A DNA stretch of 37,989 nt from Candidatus Eiseniibacteriota bacterium (GTDB taxonomy: Bacteria; Arandabacterota; Arandabacteria; JAGLYR01): positions 1-37,989 of the forward strand of contig JAGLYR010000138.1 of NCBI GenBank assembly GCA_023132135.1, read 5' to 3'. Both the position numbers and the translations under genes were made by a program. Shown in pieces: positions 7,693 to 15,768 of this stretch. The notes under the pieces were generated by a model. That model worked only from the letters and a program-made list of their open reading frames with translations. It did not search any database and had not been told where the DNA came from. Position 1 is the first letter of the stretch, and every line of letters begins with the position of its first letter.

Positions 7693-7768
7693 GTTGTGCA
7701 AACAGAGTGTCAACCGTTTTCTTTGCACTTCTGTTGTGCAAACACAGTGGGGTTTACTCTGTTTGCAC
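7693..7768 (-). promoter_or_regulatory. Duplicated 40-bp operator upstream of the ATPase gene
   Basis: The 7-mer GTGCAAA occurs four times in the pattern direct 7696-7702, inverted 7722-7728, direct 7736-7742, inverted 7762-7768. The two inverted pairs have identical 19-bp internal spacing and lie exactly 40 bp apart. The outermost arms match over 12 bp (GTGCAAACAGAG). A TTGACA at 7714-7709 on the minus strand is a possible -35, with only weak -10 candidates (TAGACT, 19 bp) before the ATG at 7677. The spacing suggests cooperative binding of a dimeric regulator. Confidence 0.6.
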
Positions 7769-7782
7769 CTTGGGTATTTCGG

Positions 7783-7948
7783 GACTACTCAATTCTAGAA
7801 CGACTTATGGAAATTGGAAATACGATATTCGTGGTTCGCGACCATGGCTTGATCGGGCGTTTACCCAGGCGGATGAACCGGCGGGGCTCGGGGCCCGGAT
7901 CGAAGAGAATTCCCCCTGTCGATCAGACATGGATCGGTGGTGCCGATG
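7783..7948 (+). repeat. 166-bp direct repeat, left copy
   Basis: It aligns without gaps to 11375-11540 with about 25 differences by hand count (about 85% identity). The first 24 bp (GACTACTCAATTCTAGAACG..) are identical. It starts just beyond the ATPase operator and ends at the stop codon of the first glycosyltransferase-like gene. GTATTTCGGG precedes both copies. Confidence 0.85.
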
Positions 7949-7953
7949 ACCGC

Positions 7954-9594
7954 TCAACCAGCAGTCCGCTTCCATACCGTGTACTTGAGATGAAACTGGC
8001 GAACCGGCTCAAAGTTCTCCCGGATGAACCTGTCAAGGATGAACACGCCGCTGCTCTTGGAACTCTCATTAGGCTCTTTCTCGAAGTGATTGAACAACAC
8101 AACGTACTCGACCTGGAAGAATTCGATGTCTCGAACGATCTGTTCCTGAACAGATCGAGTTGTCGTCAGGCCCGGATGGATCTCATAGTAGCCCGTGCAG
8201 CAGTTGCGATCCGAGAGGAAGTATAGCATAGCATCACCAAAGGAAACCAGGTCATGCCGGAGAGTTCCACCATAGATGCGCCCGCCCTCCGGGACGGCCT
8301 CCTGAAGAAACAAAATCATATCCTCGTAGGTTTTCGACGCGCCGGTCATGATGATTCCGCGGCCGCGCTCGATACTCAGCTCCAGCGGATTTGCCCCCTC
8401 CAGATAGCTCCTTGCAAGGAGCCCTCTTTGCTTGATCGGGACAACTACGCTCGCCGCAACGAGAAAAAGAACAGCGAGCAGAGCCAAGCGAAATGGCGAG
8501 CGCCACCATCGCGTGTCGCGCCAGCGGAAGCCACCAACCAGCTCACCCAGGAGAAAGCATGTTCCGGGCACTGCGGAGAGAAGAAATGGAAACAGGTGGG
8601 GAATGTCAGATCGAACCCTCGCCTGCCCAAAGAAAAGGATCCCCAGCGCAGTGAAGAGAATCAAAGTCCACTTCCTCGCGCTGTCCAGCCTCCCGTGTTC
8701 AGCGCGCCCCAGTCGAATGATGAAGGCAGTGGACATCGCGTGAACAACAAAGGGTACGTAGAAGAGTAGATTCTCCCATCGTGGCGGGGGGTACGGCAGG
8801 CCTCTCGTTCCGGGGAAGATTCTCGCAGGAAAGACAATCAGGTCAGCGATCAGCGTTTGCACAGGCACGTGGATAACGAAGTAGAGACCAACAGGCACGA
8901 TGAAGATCCCCGCACCGGCGACGTAGAGTCCTGCTGCAACAAGGGTGTGCTTCAGCCTCGACCGGTGTTCTCTCTCCAGGCGATCCGCGGACAAGAGCTC
9001 GAAGCCCAGCAGTGTGATCGTCTCGGCTACTAGTGCATACGCGGCCAGATCGTGCCTGAAAAACGCAGCAAACCCTGCGAAGAAGCCGCTTAGGAGCAGA
9101 AACGTCACCCGCTTGGACGACTGGTATCGGAGCAAGAAGTTGGTGCTGAGAAGGATCAACAGAAGCGCAGGGAAAACCGGGTACGTGAAGAAGCGGAACG
9201 ATGCTCCCAGCCAGACCACGGCCAGCCCGAGGCCAATCAGTGACACTACTCCCGATAGAGATCTTCGAAGGAGAACGTAGAGCGTCAGGACGAGGCCGAA
9301 GATGATGGCAAGGGATAGGAGGCGGGCCGCAATAACGGAAGGTCCAAGCAACGTGAACAAGAGGGCCAGAAGATAGAGTTCTCCCGGAGCGTACATCGAC
9401 CAGAAGTCTCGGTAGGGGACTTCTCCATCCAACACCCTCATCGCCCCATAGAGCGACAATCCCTCACCGTAGATGCTGAGACCGATGTTCGCTCCCACCA
9501 GCAAGTAGACGAATGCCAGTATGAAGATCACGTATGCCGAGATCCGAGCAACCAACAGTACTCTCCGCGCGAACAGCCGGCGACGATGCCTCAC
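7954..9594 (-). CDS. Polytopic membrane protein, GT39/ArnT-like glycosyltransferase
   Basis: 546 aa with about ten or more hydrophobic segments, starting after a basic N-terminus (RHRRRLFARR). The first extracytoplasmic loop contains GEGLSLYGAMRVLDGEVPYRDFW, the position and style of the acidic catalytic loop in GT-C glycosyltransferases (GT39/ArnT/PMT type) that use polyprenyl-phosphate sugars. A soluble C-terminal domain of about 130 aa follows. The start is GTG at 9594, giving a 4-bp GTGA overlap with the stop of the upstream gene, so the two are translationally coupled. Substrate and acceptor cannot be inferred. The pair is bracketed by the 166-bp direct repeats. Confidence 0.75.
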   Translation of the reverse strand: MRHRRRLFARRVLLVARISAYVIFILAFVYLLVGANIGLSIYGEGLSLYGAMRVLDGEVPYRDFWSMYAPGELYLLALLFTLLGPSVIAARLLSLAIIFGLVLTLYVLLRRSLSGVVSLIGLGLAVVWLGASFRFFTYPVFPALLLILLSTNFLLRYQSSKRVTFLLLSGFFAGFAAFFRHDLAAYALVAETITLLGFELLSADRLEREHRSRLKHTLVAAGLYVAGAGIFIVPVGLYFVIHVPVQTLIADLIVFPARIFPGTRGLPYPPPRWENLLFYVPFVVHAMSTAFIIRLGRAEHGRLDSARKWTLILFTALGILFFGQARVRSDIPHLFPFLLSAVPGTCFLLGELVGGFRWRDTRWWRSPFRLALLAVLFLVAASVVVPIKQRGLLARSYLEGANPLELSIERGRGIIMTGASKTYEDMILFLQEAVPEGGRIYGGTLRHDLVSFGDAMLYFLSDRNCCTGYYEIHPGLTTTRSVQEQIVRDIEFFQVEYVVLFNHFEKEPNESSKSSGVFILDRFIRENFEPVRQFHLKYTVWKRTAG

Positions 9595-11201
9595 TCAGGA
9601 CGTACTTCCTCTGGGATCACCATTCTGAAATTCCGGAACTCGAACTTCGCCATCTCCGGTAGCGTCTTCTCGAATCGGAGAAGAAGTTCCCGTGCGCTGA
9701 AGAAGGTGTCAATGTCCAACGCATAGAAAGTCACGACATCGCTTGCAGCCGTAACCTTCCCTCTCGTCAGAAGTAACTCGCCAATGGGCGTCCAGTTCTC
9801 GGGTACTTCTGGGAACCACTTGTTGTATATCATGGCCAGTCTGACACCGTACCGCTCTGCTAGTGAGTTCATCCACTCAACCCCTTGGCCAGAGTTTCTC
9901 ATTTCAAGTGCCTCTCTCGACGAAAGGCCATACAGATCCAGGAGGTAGTTCCTATTCTGGTACGAGACCCGCCCGATGTCATTAACGGCCACGGGAGCGT
10001 TGTAGAAGGAGGCTGCAAAGCGATGCATCTGGAAATGCTGCTCGTAGATGTTGTTCGAGGCGCGAGGGGTCTGCAATAGCACTGCCAAGTATGGGTTGCA
10101 CAGGGTCAGAAGTGCAACGCCAAGGAACCCACCGACGACAGCGGAACGCTGACTCCGGACCGCATCCCCAACAACATCACGATAGACATAGACCAACGTT
10201 GAGACGGAAGTCGTCCATACATAGATTTCATATCGGGAGAACCAGTCGAACTTGCCGACCAGCAAGTGAAGGAGGACAGCCGCGCTTGCCCAGAGCACCA
10301 ACGGTCTGTCCTTCGCTCGCCGGGGCGCAAGACACGCGAAGAGAAGCAGAATCAGAACGCCGGCCAGAATCACTCCGGGCCTGCGCTGGAGATTCCCCTC
10401 GAGATTGCTCAGCAGCGAGCTGAGAGTACCTCCCGCGGCAACCACGGTGGCCTTTGCGGAAACCGAGGTTGGCAACCACCCCAACCCTTGGGCATGCAGG
10501 AAAAGCGAGAAGCCACCCAGTGTGGCGAGGAGGACCAGAGTGGCCAGAATCGCCCGCCATCGCTCACGTCTCCAGCCCAGAAGTACCAGAGCAGGCAGAG
10601 AGAGAGCGAGACTCTCATAGCGAACCAAGGGGCCCAAGACGATCACTGGGACAACCCACCATGCAGGCTTCGCCCCTTCCTGCATCTGAATGAGCCCGAA
10701 GACCAGAAGCGCGGCCAGAAGTGTCTGGAGCGTCTGTTCCATGCCAGTGAAAACCAGCCCAACCAGGTTCATGAGCGGAATCGAGAACGCTACAGCCATC
10801 GGCAGCAACGAACCAGGCGCTTTCTCTCCGACATGGACCAGCACCGTGCTAAGGATTCGGGCGAAAACTGACAGCACACAAATGGAGAACACGATATTGA
10901 GAATCAGCGGAACGTAGTGGCCGACTTCCCACGATGCGAATGGCGCGAGAAGAAATGGCCAGAGAATACTGGAGGCCGGCGCTGAGACCTCGGAAGCGTT
11001 GACCCCGTAGTGGCCGTGGGCAATGTTTTCCGCCAGGGCCAAGTGGATGTAGGCGTCATCAAGTGTGTAGGCGAAGTTGCCACCGTTGAGTGCAAGCAGC
11101 GCGACGATCTCGGCGATGAGAATGGCGAGAAAGACCCACACGTAGAGCGCTGGCCCCTTCGGGAGCCGCCTGAACGAGGAGGATTCCTCAAGAGATCTCA
11201 T
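9591..11201 (-). CDS. Polytopic membrane protein, GT-C glycosyltransferase-like
   Basis: About 536 aa from the ATG at 11201, which has GGAGAGG at about 10 nt; the track start at 11309 adds an unlikely extension. Hydrophobic segments are spread through residues 20-400. The first loop has YTLDDAYIHLALAENIAHGHYG, a DD motif typical of GT-C membrane glycosyltransferases and their uncharacterised relatives. A soluble C-terminal region with the segment RNYLLDLYGLSSREAL is typical of this uncharacterised group. It overlaps the next gene by 4 bp (GTGA). The two proteins probably act together in surface glycan or lipid modification; this is inference from family and coupling. Confidence 0.75.
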   Translation of the reverse strand: MRSLEESSSFRRLPKGPALYVWVFLAILIAEIVALLALNGGNFAYTLDDAYIHLALAENIAHGHYGVNASEVSAPASSILWPFLLAPFASWEVGHYVPLILNIVFSICVLSVFARILSTVLVHVGEKAPGSLLPMAVAFSIPLMNLVGLVFTGMEQTLQTLLAALLVFGLIQMQEGAKPAWWVVPVIVLGPLVRYESLALSLPALVLLGWRRERWRAILATLVLLATLGGFSLFLHAQGLGWLPTSVSAKATVVAAGGTLSSLLSNLEGNLQRRPGVILAGVLILLLFACLAPRRAKDRPLVLWASAAVLLHLLVGKFDWFSRYEIYVWTTSVSTLVYVYRDVVGDAVRSQRSAVVGGFLGVALLTLCNPYLAVLLQTPRASNNIYEQHFQMHRFAASFYNAPVAVNDIGRVSYQNRNYLLDLYGLSSREALEMRNSGQGVEWMNSLAERYGVRLAMIYNKWFPEVPENWTPIGELLLTRGKVTAASDVVTFYALDIDTFFSARELLLRFEKTLPEMAKFEFRNFRMVIPEEVRPE

Positions 11202-11234
11202 TCTTCGTGATCCTCTCCATGGTGACTTGATGGC

Positions 11235-11263
11235 AGTGTAACCAACTACCGGCCTGCCCGCAA
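11235..11263 (-). promoter_or_regulatory. Candidate promoter of the glycosyltransferase pair
   Basis: On the minus strand TTGCGG (11263-11258), a 17-bp spacer and TACACT (11240-11235) lie 34 bp upstream of the ATG at 11201. The -35 is weak; the -10 has four of six consensus bases. Confidence 0.35.
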
Positions 11264-11374
11264 GGTCTGGAAAGTGCGGCCTGCCATGCCGCCAGTGCTT
11301 CATGACCACAAACCCAGCAAAAGTATTTCAGGACATACTGCTCAATCCTACGGTATTTCGGGTGTTTCGGGGCA

Positions 11375-11540
11375 GACTACTCAATTCTAGAACGACTTGT
11401 GGGAATTGGAATTACGACATTCGTGGTTCGCGGCCGCGGCTCAATAGGACCTTGGCCCAGGCGGATGAGCCGGCCAGGCTCGGGGCCCGGATCGAAGAGA
11501 ATCCCCCTTGCCGATTAGACATGGACAGGGGGTGCCGGTG
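11375..11540 (+). repeat. 166-bp direct repeat, right copy
   Basis: Partner of 7783-7948, same orientation and no indels. Read in the plus frame CTC-AAT-TCT.., the 25 differences fall 14 at third, 9 at first and 2 at second codon positions, and neither copy has an internal stop within the repeat before its last codon. This resembles a small or decaying coding sequence rather than neutral DNA. Confidence 0.8.
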
Positions 11541-11649
11541 TCGGCACAATAATCTGATTAAGCTGACAACGTTCCCTAAATCTGCCTAAACCCCCAAAAC
11601 CACACTTGAATTCATCGCATGAGTAAGTCAGGAATCATGAATATTGCTG

Positions 11650-11678
11650 TTGTTTTCTCTTCGGCCGTCTGATAGAAT
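11650..11678 (+). promoter_or_regulatory. Possible promoter for the CARDB gene
   Basis: TTGTTT (11650-11655), 17-bp spacer, TAGAAT (11673-11678). It would give a leader of about 300 nt before the ATG at 11988. The -35 is weak, so this is tentative. Confidence 0.3.
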
Positions 11679-11987
11679 GTAGCTGATACTCCTGTTTCAG
11701 TCAGGCAGGTGTTTCCGGGCTTCCTGCAACGGGAAGATGGTCTCCTGCACCTTGCTACCTTCTTGTCCGGACTCCACGCGCGCATCCAGAGAAAAGGGGG
11801 GCTGCGGTCTTCCCCAGGGCTGCAGGCGGTTCCAGAAATACGCCTTGTGAGCTGAGGGCACAATCGGAAGGGGGTGATCGTCGGGGACAGGATCATGGAA
11901 GTCGCAGTGCGCGCAGGGCATCTCTCGATTGTCAAGGACTCGGAGGAAGAAGCCTCAGGGGCTTCGAGGAAGCGAGGTGAGAGGAAG

Positions 11988-13118
11988 ATGCTTAGAATGT
12001 TTCTGATTTGCACGGTGGCGGGTCTTGTCGCGTCACCCGCGATGGGCCAGCAGGTCGTGACCTACGGATGGGAAGACGGCACGGGAACTGTGCTGGAGTT
12101 GTACGGCACTGGGGATCCGCCCATCATCGCAACCAACGTCGGTGCGCCGGATCCGGTGTACAGCGGGTCGTACTCATTGAGATTGGAGGACAACAGCCCG
12201 AGCGGAACACCTCAGGCGTACGTTGCCTGGATCACGGGTCTGAACGAGGGAGATATCGTTGACGTGTCCTTCTGGCGCTACGACGATACGCCGGATGCGT
12301 CGCCCTCGTGCCGCATCTGGGGGCACTGGAACAATGATCCGTGCGACATCAACGGGTACGACGGCAGCGCCAGCGGGAACAGTGACTACGGCCCGGGTGA
12401 GGGCTGGGACCTGGCCACTTACATGTGGACCGTTCCGGCGGGGGTTTCCGGGGTGGTGGTCGAGTGCCGGACGTACTCGAATCCCGGGGATGTTGTCTGG
12501 ATTGATGACATCACGGTCACGTGCCCGGACCATGCCCTGGTCTTCGTTCCTGATAGACAGCCGTTGCCCTACGACCTGTACATCACCGATGCATACGCGG
12601 TATGTGACGGGGAGACGACGACGGTCTACTACGATCTAGTCCTCGGCATCTGCGGTCCGCCCGACCGGGGAGACTGGGCCGAGGTCATCCTGGAGGCCGC
12701 GATCGATTTCTTCATGAACGACTGGTATATGGGGTGGGGAGTCCAGCTGGCCCGGTACGTGTGGGAAGGATCCTGCCCGGGCCAGGACTACAGCGATTGC
12801 GGCCCTGGGTGGTGTCCTGCTGAGGTTGGTTTCTACTGCTGGTACACAGGCGACGATGTCTATGTGATTCCGGCGTGTCGTCCGCGCTCGGACGCCTACG
12901 TCTGCCACTGCCTGGTCACGGTAGAGTCCAACTGCCCGTTCGTCTACGTCGGACCGTGGCCCCTGAGGGAAGGGAAATCGGACGTGCTGCGGATCGTGGT
13001 GGATCCGAACAACAATCTGGCCGAGTGGAACGAGGACAACAACGAGTTCGTCATCGCCATGGGGCCGACCGGTTCCGAGCGGCCCAGCTGGAGCAGCATC
13101 AAGGCAATGTATCGGTAG
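11988..13118 (+). CDS. Exported CARDB-domain protein
   Basis: About 376 aa. The ATG at 11988 has GAGAGGAAG upstream and begins a clean signal peptide (MLRMFLICTVAGLVASPAMG, cut after AMG). The track start at 11874 adds a non-secretory extension. Residues about 20-180 look like a carbohydrate-binding or jelly-roll module (YSGSYSLRLEDNSPSG, VVWIDDITVTC). The second half is a CARDB-like Ig domain ending in VDPNNNLAEWNEDNNEF, the hallmark of that family, with many cysteines that suggest disulfides. The extreme C-terminus is ERPSWSSIKAMYR, a short basic-aromatic tail that may be an export or sorting tag. It probably acts outside the inner membrane; the ligand is unknown. Confidence 0.8.
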   Translation: MLRMFLICTVAGLVASPAMGQQVVTYGWEDGTGTVLELYGTGDPPIIATNVGAPDPVYSGSYSLRLEDNSPSGTPQAYVAWITGLNEGDIVDVSFWRYDDTPDASPSCRIWGHWNNDPCDINGYDGSASGNSDYGPGEGWDLATYMWTVPAGVSGVVVECRTYSNPGDVVWIDDITVTCPDHALVFVPDRQPLPYDLYITDAYAVCDGETTTVYYDLVLGICGPPDRGDWAEVILEAAIDFFMNDWYMGWGVQLARYVWEGSCPGQDYSDCGPGWCPAEVGFYCWYTGDDVYVIPACRPRSDAYVCHCLVTVESNCPFVYVGPWPLREGKSDVLRIVVDPNNNLAEWNEDNNEFVIAMGPTGSERPSWSSIKAMYR

Positions 13119-13197
13119 CGGATGGTATTTGCGTGCCGTAGGGGGTGATGTCGGGCACGCGGTTCTGTCCACAGATTGCGCAGATTACACGGATTCG

Positions 13198-13230
13198 GTT
13201 GCAGGGCGGGACGGAGTCCCGCCCTGCAAC
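13198..13230. repeat. Perfect 15-bp hairpin, REP-like
   Basis: GTTGCAGGGCGGGAC - GGA - GTCCCGCCCTGCAAC. The stem is perfect and the loop is 3 nt. It lies about 80 bp after the CARDB stop, so it could end that transcript, but the absence of a T-run and the repeat-rich surroundings favour a REP-type dispersed hairpin. Confidence 0.65.
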
Positions 13231-13457
13231 AACCACCCGTTCCCGTTCCTGGTCCGTGGGCATCCGCGAGCCGGCGCATCTCTGCCGTGAGTTCAGCCGC
13301 ACCCGTTCCTCCATCTCTCTCACATTCTTCGAAAGATACCACCGGCCATTTGCCTTCCAAGTATTTCGCAGTATTTCGGGACATCAGGGGCTGTTGAAAA
13401 AGCCTCCCAACCGTTCATCGAGGGATGGCTGAAAGCATGCTTGTGACGGATAGAGGG

Positions 13458-13487
13458 TTGGACAAGCGGCATCCGGGCCTGTATCGT
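13458..13487 (+). promoter_or_regulatory. Weak candidate promoter before the desulfurase-SelD gene
   Basis: TTGGAC (13458-13463), 18-bp spacer, TATCGT (13482-13487), about 46 nt before the ATG. GAGGAG provides the ribosome-binding site. Confidence 0.3.
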
Positions 13488-13533
13488 AACGGGCATCAGG
13501 CACCCCCGCCTTGCGCACGAGGAGAGTATAAAG

Positions 13534-15744
13534 ATGAAGCCCATCTACCTGGACTACAACGCCACTACGCCTCTCGACCCGGTTGTGGTCGAAGCCATGC
13601 GTCCCTACCTGGAGGAGTACTTCGGCAACCCCTCGAGCACGCACTGGTACGGCGTACAGACAAAGCTGGCGGTTGAGAGGGCCCGCAGGCAGGTAGCGGA
13701 ACTGCTCAACTGCGGCGCTGATGAGATCATTTTCACCAGCGGCGGCAGCGAGTCGAACAACTACGCCATCAAGGGTGTGGCATTCGCCAACCGCGACAAA
13801 GGCAACCACATCATCACATCCTCGATCGAACATCCTGCGGTCTCCGAAGTCTGCCAATATCTCGAGCACCACGGCTTTCGGGTCACCTACGTTGCGGTGG
13901 ATGAGTTCGGCGTGGTAGATCTGGAAGCTCTCAAAAACGCTATTTCACCGCAGACTATCCTCGTGACTGTCATGCAAGCCAATAACGAAGTCGGCACCAT
14001 CCAGCCGATTGCGGAAATTGCCGGGATCGCAAAAGAGCATGGTGTTCTCATGCACACCGATGCCGCCCAGTCTGTGGGAAAGATCCCGAGCGATGTGAAA
14101 GAGCTGGGGGTAGATCTGCTGAGCGTGGCAGGGCACAAACTGTACGCGCCAAAAGGTGTTGGAGCGTTGTATGTGCGGCACGGCGTGAAACTCGAGAAAC
14201 TGATCCATGGCGCCGACCATGAGCGGGATCTACGCGCGGGAACGGAAAACGTTCTGGAGATCGTCGGATTGGGCAAGGCGTGCGAGATTGCCGGGCAAGG
14301 CATGGAGAAGAGCATGGCTCACATGCGGAAGTTGCGCGACCGGCTGCACGACGGCCTGAGAAAGCGCTTCCCGGCGGTCAAACTCAACGGTCACCCTGAG
14401 CAGCGTCTGCCAAACACGCTCAGCCTGAGTTTTCCCAACATCGAAGCCAACCTACTACTTGATGAATTGGACAGCGTGGCGGCGTCAGCAGGTGCGGCCT
14501 GCCATTCCGATTCCATCGATGTCTCACCGACTCTGGTTGCCATGGCTGTCCCGAATGAGTACGCCATGGGTACGATCAGGTTCTCCACCGGCAGGTTCAC
14601 GACTGAAGAGGATATCGAGCGCACAATCGATTTCGTGTCTCAAGCAGTAGAGCGACTGCAGCCGACGGAGACCGGGACAGCACGGGCGAGTGGGGATTTC
14701 AGCGATATCAAGTTGACCCATTTCACGCAGGGTCTGGGGTGTGCCTGCAAGTTGAGACCGCAGGCACTGGAGCGGGTTCTGGCCGACCTGCCCGTGCCGG
14801 ATGACGCGCAAGTCCTGGTTGGTCTTGACACTGCGGATGATGCAGCTGTGTACAAACTCCGGGACGACATGGCGGTCGTGCAAACGGTGGATTTCTTTAC
14901 GCCGATTGTTGATGACCCATACCACTTCGGCGCCATTGCTGCCGCCAACGCGCTGAGCGATGTCTACGCCATGGGTGGAAAGCCTGTTTTCGCCCTGAAC
15001 ATTGTCGGTTTCCCTTCAAATCGCCTGCCAATGGAAATCTTGCGAGAGATTCTGAGAGGCGCGCAGGACAAGGCAAGGGAAGCGGGGGTCAGTATCGTTG
15101 GCGGTCATACCGTGGACGACCCGGAACCCAAGTTCGGCCTGGCGGTAACAGGCCTGATTCATCCTGAGAAAATCCTGACCAACGCAACCGCCAAAGCAGG
15201 AGACGTGCTGATCCTGACAAAACCACTCGGCCTGGGGATTATCACCACCGCGATCAAACGGGGCATGGTCGACGAGCGAACAGTGGAAGAAGCGATCACC
15301 ATCATGAGCACGCTCAACCGCAAGGCAGCTGATACACTGTCCGAATTCAAGGTCAACGCCTGCACCGACGTTACCGGGTTCGGTTTGCTGGGCCATCTCA
15401 AGGAAATGGTCAAGGCCAGTGGCGTCGACGCAGAAGTCCACGCAGAAAAAGTCCCCGTCATCGATCACGCAAAAGACCTGATCACGGCCGACGTTGTTCC
15501 GGGCGGCACGCTCAACAATCTGGATTTCGTCTCCGACTGCGTGGAATGGCCGCAGGAAATATCAAGAACCATGAAAATCATGCTGTGTGACGCACAAACG
15601 TCCGGCGGACTACTGATATCGGTTCCCTCCAATGCCGGTACAAGATTGGAGCAGGCGCTGCGCGCGAACGGCATTGCGTGCGCCACCATTGTTGGTCGGA
15701 TAACCTCTGCAGGTGACGGAAGGATCGTCGTTCGACAAGACTAA
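13534..15744 (+). CDS. selD: Cysteine desulfurase - selenophosphate synthetase fusion
   Basis: A single 736-aa ORF joins two complete enzymes. Residues about 1-375 are a NifS/IscS-type PLP-dependent cysteine desulfurase: PLP lysine in SVAGHKLYAPKGVG (K202), HTDAAQSVG, and active-site loop Cys in GAACHSDS (C323). After a short linker (about 376-390), residues about 391-736 are SelD: LTHFTQGLGCACK with C403 and K406 equivalent to E. coli C17 and K20, then TADDAAVY, GGHTVDDPE and TDVTGFGLLGHL. The first half can mobilise sulfur or selenium from cysteine/selenocysteine and the second makes selenophosphate from selenide and ATP, so the fusion may channel selenium. SelD uses Cys, not Sec, at the active site. 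No selA, selB, tRNA-Sec or ybbB is visible in the window. Confidence 0.95.
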   Translation: MKPIYLDYNATTPLDPVVVEAMRPYLEEYFGNPSSTHWYGVQTKLAVERARRQVAELLNCGADEIIFTSGGSESNNYAIKGVAFANRDKGNHIITSSIEHPAVSEVCQYLEHHGFRVTYVAVDEFGVVDLEALKNAISPQTILVTVMQANNEVGTIQPIAEIAGIAKEHGVLMHTDAAQSVGKIPSDVKELGVDLLSVAGHKLYAPKGVGALYVRHGVKLEKLIHGADHERDLRAGTENVLEIVGLGKACEIAGQGMEKSMAHMRKLRDRLHDGLRKRFPAVKLNGHPEQRLPNTLSLSFPNIEANLLLDELDSVAASAGAACHSDSIDVSPTLVAMAVPNEYAMGTIRFSTGRFTTEEDIERTIDFVSQAVERLQPTETGTARASGDFSDIKLTHFTQGLGCACKLRPQALERVLADLPVPDDAQVLVGLDTADDAAVYKLRDDMAVVQTVDFFTPIVDDPYHFGAIAAANALSDVYAMGGKPVFALNIVGFPSNRLPMEILREILRGAQDKAREAGVSIVGGHTVDDPEPKFGLAVTGLIHPEKILTNATAKAGDVLILTKPLGLGIITTAIKRGMVDERTVEEAITIMSTLNRKAADTLSEFKVNACTDVTGFGLLGHLKEMVKASGVDAEVHAEKVPVIDHAKDLITADVVPGGTLNNLDFVSDCVEWPQEISRTMKIMLCDAQTSGGLLISVPSNAGTRLEQALRANGIACATIVGRITSAGDGRIVVRQD

Positions 15745-15768
15745 GGACGTGCGCGATCTCGGGCAGCT

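Larger units (their letters stand above)
11202..11987. other. 786-bp intergenic region with repeat and possible promoter
   Basis: No ORF here looks like a real gene; the 133-aa minus ORF is Ser/Arg/Pro-rich and overlaps the signal peptide of the next gene. The region contains the promoter of the membrane protein pair, AGTATTTCAGGACATACT (11322-11339, ends inverted), the right copy of the 166-bp repeat, and a long stretch (11541-11987) in which I recognise only a possible promoter for the CARDB gene. Confidence 0.5.
13119..13533. other. 415-bp intergenic region with dispersed repeats
   Basis: No gene is seen. It holds the phrase CCACAGATTGCGCAGATTACACGGATT (about 13170-13196), similar to dispersed intergenic sequence in many bacteria; a 15-bp perfect hairpin (13198-13230); a tandem 10-mer GTATTTCGCA-GTATTTCGGG (13361-13380) followed by ACATCAGGGGCTGTTGAAAAAG, resembling an insertion-sequence end without any transposase; and a weak promoter before the desulfurase-SelD gene. 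Confidence 0.55.

Noticed and set aside
11612-12013. 133-aa minus-strand ORF
   Set aside because: It overlaps the signal peptide of the CARDB gene and has Ser/Pro/Arg-rich composition typical of a shadow frame.
13381-13440. Insertion sequence end (GGGGCTGTTGAAAAAG)
   Set aside because: It resembles some IS termini, but no transposase, second end or target duplication is visible.
14731-14751. Selenocysteine codon in SelD active site
   Set aside because: The active site reads GLGCACK with ordinary Cys codons; there is no in-frame TGA.
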